Shown here piece by piece: positions 60,246 to 64,000 of a stretch of 64,000 bases of DNA (its first letter is position 1; the number at the start of each line of letters is the position of its first letter). A program made the position numbers and the translations under genes. The DNA lies in assembly GCF_900187385.1 (NCBI RefSeq), contig NZ_FYEY01000001.1, positions 3,038,001 through 3,102,000 on the forward strand. Direction: 5' to 3'. The stretch comes from Streptomyces sp. 2114.4 (GTDB lineage: Bacteria; Actinomycetota; Actinomycetes; Streptomycetales; Streptomycetaceae). Under the pieces are notes generated by a model, which did not search any database, was not told the DNA's origin, and saw only the letters and a program-made list of their open reading frames with translations.

Positions 60246-61634
60246 CTACTTGCCGGCCTCGCGCGCCAGATAGGCCAGCAGGTCCTGCCGGCTCACCACG
60301 CCCTTCGGCTTGCCCTCGACGAGGACGATCGCCGCGTCCGCGCTCTCCAGGACCGCCATCAGATCGGCGACCGGCTCGCCGGAGCCGACCTGCGGCAGCG
60401 GCGGGCACATGTGCTTCTCCAGCGGGTCGGTCAGCGAGGCGCGCTGGGTGAACAGCGCATCGAGCAGTTCGCGCTCGACGACCGAGCCGACGACCTCGGC
60501 GGCCATCACGTCCGGGTGCCCGGCGCCCGGCTTGACGATCGGCATCTGCGAGACGCCGTACTCGCGCAGCACCTCGATCGCCTCGCCGACGGTCTCCTCC
60601 GGGTGCATGTGCACCAGCGAGGGCAGCGCGCCCTCCTTGTACTCCAGCACCTCGCCGACCCGGGCGGCGGCGCCGCCCTCCTCCAGGAAGCCGTAGTCGG
60701 CCATCCACTCGTCGTTGAAGATCTTGGAGAGGTAGCCGCGGCCGCTGTCCGGCAGCAGCACGACCACCACGTCGTCCGGGCCGAGCTTGGCGGCGACCTC
60801 CAGTGCACCCACCACGGCCATCCCGCAGGAGCCGCCGACCAGCAGGCCCTCCTCCTTGGCGAGCCGCCGGGTCATCTGGAAGGCGTCCTTGTCCGAGACC
60901 GCCACGATCTCGTCCGCGACGGTGCGGTCGTAGGCGGTCGGCCAGAAGTCCTCGCCGACGCCCTCGATCAGATACGGGCGCCCGGAGCCGCCGCTGTAGA
61001 CGGAGCCCTCCGGGTCGGCGCCGATCACCTTGACCTTGCCGTCACTGGCGTCCTTCAGATAGCGGCCGGTGCCGCTGATCGTGCCGCCGGTGCCGACACC
61101 CGCCACGAAGTGGGTGATCCGCCCCCCGGTCTGCTCCCACAGCTCGGGACCGGTGCTCTCGTAGTGGGAGCGCGGATTGTTCGGGTTGCTGTACTGGTCC
61201 GGCTTCCAGGCGCCGGGCGTCTCGCGCACCAGCCGGTCCGAGACGTTGTAGTACGAGTCCGGGTGCTCGGGGTCGACGGCGGTCGGGCAGACCACCACCT
61301 CGGCACCGTAGGCACGCAGCACATTGATCTTGTCCGTGGACACCTTGTCCGGGCAGACGAAGATGCACTTGTAACCCTTTTGCTGGGCGACGATCGCCAG
61401 GCCCACACCCGTGTTGCCGGATGTCGGCTCGACGATGGTGCCGCCGGGCTGCAGCTCACCCGACTGCTCGGCGGCCTCGATCATCCGCACGGCGATCCGG
61501 TCCTTGACCGAACCGCCGGGGTTGAAGTACTCGACCTTCGCCAGGACGGTGGCCTGGATTCCTCGAGTGACGTTGTTGAGCCGCACGAGCGGGGTGTTGC
61601 CGACTAGCTCAATCATCGAATCGTAAAACTGCAC
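60246..61634 (-). CDS. cbs: Cystathionine beta-synthase
   Basis: A 462-residue PLP enzyme condensing serine with homocysteine, first step of reverse transsulfuration. The PLP lysine is K44 in EYFNPGGSVKDRIA. PTSGNTGVGLA and GVGTGGTISGTGRYLK bind the cofactor. The C-terminal third is a pair of CBS domains (HMHPEETVGEAIEVLREYGVSQMPIV and DLMAVLESADAAIVLVEGKPKGVVSRQDLL) that in other members respond to adenosyl ligands. The GTG at 61634 (MQFYDSMIELVGNTPLVRLN) with GGAG six bases upstream is preferred over an 8-codon longer start. It diverges from the SGNH gene. Confidence 0.93.
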   Translation of the reverse strand: MQFYDSMIELVGNTPLVRLNNVTRGIQATVLAKVEYFNPGGSVKDRIAVRMIEAAEQSGELQPGGTIVEPTSGNTGVGLAIVAQQKGYKCIFVCPDKVSTDKINVLRAYGAEVVVCPTAVDPEHPDSYYNVSDRLVRETPGAWKPDQYSNPNNPRSHYESTGPELWEQTGGRITHFVAGVGTGGTISGTGRYLKDASDGKVKVIGADPEGSVYSGGSGRPYLIEGVGEDFWPTAYDRTVADEIVAVSDKDAFQMTRRLAKEEGLLVGGSCGMAVVGALEVAAKLGPDDVVVVLLPDSGRGYLSKIFNDEWMADYGFLEEGGAAARVGEVLEYKEGALPSLVHMHPEETVGEAIEVLREYGVSQMPIVKPGAGHPDVMAAEVVGSVVERELLDALFTQRASLTDPLEKHMCPPLPQVGSGEPVADLMAVLESADAAIVLVEGKPKGVVSRQDLLAYLAREAGK

Positions 61635-61831
61635 GGTGGTCTCCGCGGTCGGGGGCACGCTGTCCTGCGCCGGTGCGGCCAGCCTATTGCCCGGGTCCGT
61701 TAGAGGAGGGATGAGTTGCGTTCCGTGCAGGAACGGGCAACACCCTGTTGTAGGAGTTCTTGCCGATTCAAGAGCGCGTCCGGCCCCCGGTGCCAGGGCG
61801 CGCCCGCACTGCGCGGGGAGGTGCCCGGCCC

Positions 61832-62848
61832 ATGCCGATGACGATGTCCAGGGCCAGAGTGGCCCGGCGGATCGCGACCGCCGCCGCTTTCGGCGGCGGC
61901 GGGATCGGGCTGCTCGGGGTGGCCGCCGTCGGGGTGCTGCTGACCGAGGTCCGGCTGGCGCGCCGTACGGTCGGCGGCTCCAGCGACATTCCGCCGTGCG
62001 CCGACGGCCGTTACGGCGCCGCCTTCGACCACCTCACCGACCGCCCGCCGCTGCGGCTCGGCTTCCTCGGCGACTCCACCGCCGCGGGCCAGGGCGTGCA
62101 CCGCGCCCGTCAGACTCCCGGCGCGCTGCTCGCCTCCGGCCTGGCCGCGCTCTCCGAGCTGCCCGTCGACTTCCGCAATGTGGCGCTGCCCGGCGCGCAG
62201 TCGGACGATCTGGCGCGCCAGGTGGAGCTGATGCTGGCCGACGGCACCGAGACCCCGGACGTCTGCGTCATCATGATCGGCGCGAACGACGTCACCCACC
62301 GGATGCCGCCGGCACAGTCGGTCCGCCATCTCTGTGAGGCGGTGCGCGCCCTGCGTGCGGCGGGCTGCGAGGTGGTCGTCGGCACCTGCCCGGACCTGGG
62401 CACCATCGAGCCGGTCTACCAGCCGCTGCGCTGGGTGGCCCGGCGGCTCTCCCGGCAGCTCGCCGCCGCCCAGACCATCGGGGTGGTCGAGAGCGGCGGC
62501 CGTACGGTCTCGCTCGGCGATCTGCTCGGCCCCGAATTCGAGGCGCGCCCCCGGGAGCTGTTCGGGCCGGACAACTACCACCCGTCGGCCGAGGGCTATG
62601 CCACCGCCGCGATGGCCGTGCTGCCGACGCTGTGCGCCTCGCTCGGCCTGTGGCCGGAGAAGGAGCAGCCGGAGCCCGCACGCGGCGAGGGCCTGCTGCC
62701 GGTCGCGCAGGCGGCCGCCGAGGCGGCCTCCGAGGGCGGCACGGAGGTCACCGCCTCCCGCCGTGCGCCCTGGGCGCTGCTCAAGCATCGCAGGCGCCGC
62801 CAGCTGCCGACGCCGGAGCCGACGGACCCGTCCTCGGTCATTCCGTGA
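61832..62848 (+). CDS. SGNH/GDSL hydrolase, membrane-anchored
   Basis: A 338-residue hydrolase. A membrane or uncleaved signal helix (ATAAAFGGGGIGLLGVAAVGVLLTEV) precedes the SGNH domain: block I LGFLGDSTAAGQGVH (nucleophile Ser), block II NVALPGAQSDDL (Gly), block III IMIGANDVTHRM (Asn) and block V DNYHPSAEGYATAA (His). Such enzymes are esterases, lipases or deacetylases acting outside the membrane. A basic, Ser/Ala-rich C-terminal tail follows. The ATG at 61832 was used (GGGGAGG about 11 nt upstream); ATG codons at 61838 and 61844 are alternatives. Confidence 0.9.
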   Translation: MPMTMSRARVARRIATAAAFGGGGIGLLGVAAVGVLLTEVRLARRTVGGSSDIPPCADGRYGAAFDHLTDRPPLRLGFLGDSTAAGQGVHRARQTPGALLASGLAALSELPVDFRNVALPGAQSDDLARQVELMLADGTETPDVCVIMIGANDVTHRMPPAQSVRHLCEAVRALRAAGCEVVVGTCPDLGTIEPVYQPLRWVARRLSRQLAAAQTIGVVESGGRTVSLGDLLGPEFEARPRELFGPDNYHPSAEGYATAAMAVLPTLCASLGLWPEKEQPEPARGEGLLPVAQAAAEAASEGGTEVTASRRAPWALLKHRRRRQLPTPEPTDPSSVIP

Positions 62849-62917
62849 CGGGCGGCCGCCCGGCACACCGCGGGCGGTGGCCGGCGGTCCGGTCGGCGAG
62901 GGGGACACCCTCCCGCC

Positions 62918-62947
62918 AGGGGCCGCGGGGAATACCCCGCGGCCCCT
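62918..62947 (+). terminator. Terminator after the SGNH gene
   Basis: A perfect 13-bp stem (62918-62930 with 62935-62947) with loop AATA, followed by a T-richer stretch. Confidence 0.85.
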
Positions 62948-62957
62948 CCTCGTTCTA

Positions 62958-62971
62958 TAAGCGCCCGCTTA
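62958..62971. promoter_or_regulatory. Palindrome upstream of thiolase, TetR-like operator
   Basis: TAAGCG-CC-CGCTTA is a perfect 14-bp dyad 103 bp before the thiolase start. Its shape is that of TetR-family sites common at fatty-acid degradation genes in actinomycetes. Regulator unknown. Confidence 0.45.
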
Positions 62972-63073
62972 GAAAAGAGGCCCGCATCACAGCGCGGACC
63001 CCGTGACCTCAGCACTACGTGCAGGTAACTTCCCTCACAGTCCGCCCATTTCCCGCGCACTTGGAGCCGTGTG

Positions 63074-64000
63074 ATGCCCGAAGCCGTGATCGTCTCAGCC
63101 GCCCGCTCCCCGATCGGCCGCGCCTTCAAGGGTTCGCTCAAGGATCTGCGGCCGGACGACCTGACCGCCAAGATCATCGAGACCGCCCTCGCCAAGGTCC
63201 CCGAGCTGGACCCCAAGGACATCGACGACCTGATGCTCGGCTGCGGTCTCCCCGGCGGCGAGCAGGGCCACAACCTCGGCCGCATCGTGGCCGTCCAGAT
63301 GGGGATGGACCACCTCCCGGGCTGCACCATCACCCGCTACTGTTCCTCCTCGCTCCAGACGACCCGCATGGCGCTGCACGCCATCAAGGCCGGCGAGGGC
63401 GACGTCTTCATCTCGGCCGGTGTCGAGACCGTCTCGCGCAGCGTCAAGGGCAGCTCCGACGGCCTGCCGGACACCCACAATCCGCTCTTCGCCGACGCCG
63501 AGGCCCGCACCGCGGCGCGCGCCGAGCAGGAGGGCGCCGACTGGCACGACCCGCGCGAGGACGGGCTGATCCCGGACGCGTACATCGCGATGGGCCAGAC
63601 CGCGGAGAACCTGGCCCGCCTCAAGGGCATCACCCGCCAGGACATGGACGAGTTCGGCGTCCGCTCCCAGAACCTCGCCGAGAAGGCGATCAACGACGGT
63701 TTCTGGGAGCGGGAGATCACCCCGGTCACGCTGCCCGACGGCACGGTCGTCGCCAAGGACGACGGGCCCCGCGCCGGCGTCACCGTCGAGGGCGTCTCCG
63801 GCCTCAAGCCGGTCTTCCGCCCCGACGGCCTGGTGACCGCCGGCAACTGCTGCCCGCTGAACGACGGGGCCGCGGCGCTGGTCATCATGTCCGACACCAA
63901 GGCGCGCGAGCTGGGCCTGACCCCGCTCGCCCGGATCGTCTCCACCGGCGTCTCCGGCCTCTCCCCCGAGATCATGGGTTACGGCCCGGTCGAGGCCAGC
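63074..64000 (+). CDS. Acetyl-CoA acetyltransferase (thiolase), 3' truncated by window edge
   Basis: The first 309 codons of a thiolase II-type enzyme that condenses or cleaves acyl-CoA. MPEAVIVSAARSPIGRAFKGS is the typical start. The acylated Cys is in ITRYCSSSLQTTRMA, and GHNLGRIVA, EDGLIPDAYIAMGQTAENLA and TAGNCCPLNDGAAALVIMS follow the expected order. The C-terminal His and Cys motifs lie beyond the window. GGAG is 8 nt before the ATG at 63074. It is probably in fatty-acid oxidation, as the SCO307x-region homologue. Confidence 0.92.
   Translation, partial: MPEAVIVSAARSPIGRAFKGSLKDLRPDDLTAKIIETALAKVPELDPKDIDDLMLGCGLPGGEQGHNLGRIVAVQMGMDHLPGCTITRYCSSSLQTTRMALHAIKAGEGDVFISAGVETVSRSVKGSSDGLPDTHNPLFADAEARTAARAEQEGADWHDPREDGLIPDAYIAMGQTAENLARLKGITRQDMDEFGVRSQNLAEKAINDGFWEREITPVTLPDGTVVAKDDGPRAGVTVEGVSGLKPVFRPDGLVTAGNCCPLNDGAAALVIMSDTKARELGLTPLARIVSTGVSGLSPEIMGYGPVEAS

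Overview
The window is high-GC actinobacterial DNA, almost certainly a Streptomyces chromosome core region. Coding frames are strongly GC3-biased, GTG starts are common, and 4-nt ATGA/GTGA gene overlaps are frequent. The order of the first two thirds (nucleotidyltransferase, LCP genes, acyl-CoA dehydrogenase, UDP-glucose dehydrogenase, purK/purE, a SigB-type sigma module, a hut cluster) and the final cystathionine beta-synthase, SGNH hydrolase and thiolase matches my memory of the S. coelicolor SCO303x-SCO307x region. That is recall, not a search. I found no rRNA, tRNA, IS element, prophage or CRISPR array.

Layout. 1-17 kb is an envelope-biogenesis block: a partial DNA glycosylase, an NDP-sugar pyrophosphorylase, a secreted PGRP-type amidase, a TIGR03089 protein, five LytR-CpsA-Psr (LCP) genes, a family 2 glycosyltransferase, a VanZ protein, a hotdog thioesterase and an acyl-CoA dehydrogenase. 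17-27 kb holds UDP-glucose dehydrogenase, a VOC protein behind a large composite inverted repeat, purK-purE-dipeptidase (coupled), a chagasin-like inhibitor, GtrA, a two-component system and a POT peptide transporter. 27.4-31.9 kb is a minus-strand four-gene surface operon with two sortase substrates (LPQTG and LAETG) flanking two secreted, C-terminally membrane-anchored proteins. 32-34.4 kb is a partner-switching stress sigma module (anti-sigma kinase, STAS antagonist, divergent SigB/F-type sigma factor). 34.5-40 kb is a histidine-utilisation operon (hutU, M20 amidohydrolase, hutF, hutI) behind a clear promoter and operator. 40.2-43.1 kb is a coupled 2TM-protein/winged-helix/ABC-transporter operon.

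43-60 kb is more accessory. It has a type III PLP decarboxylase, a lipoprotein, and then the most notable group: an RpiR-type regulator and an aromatic-amino-acid-lyase homologue whose MIO-forming Ala-Ser-Gly is replaced by Gly-Thr-Gly, divergent from a complete OpuC-type betaine ABC importer. I infer an uptake and trimethylamine-elimination system for a histidine-derived betaine such as hercynine or ergothioneine. Its importer promoter shares a fixed -35 plus palindrome architecture with an NCS1 permease promoter 9 kb away. Between them are an ECF sigma factor with a SnoaL-like tail, a secreted bacteriocin-like protein with a tiny membrane partner, and a LacI-regulated amidohydrolase/thiol-dioxygenase pair with a strong operator. 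The window ends with cystathionine beta-synthase, an SGNH hydrolase and a truncated thiolase.
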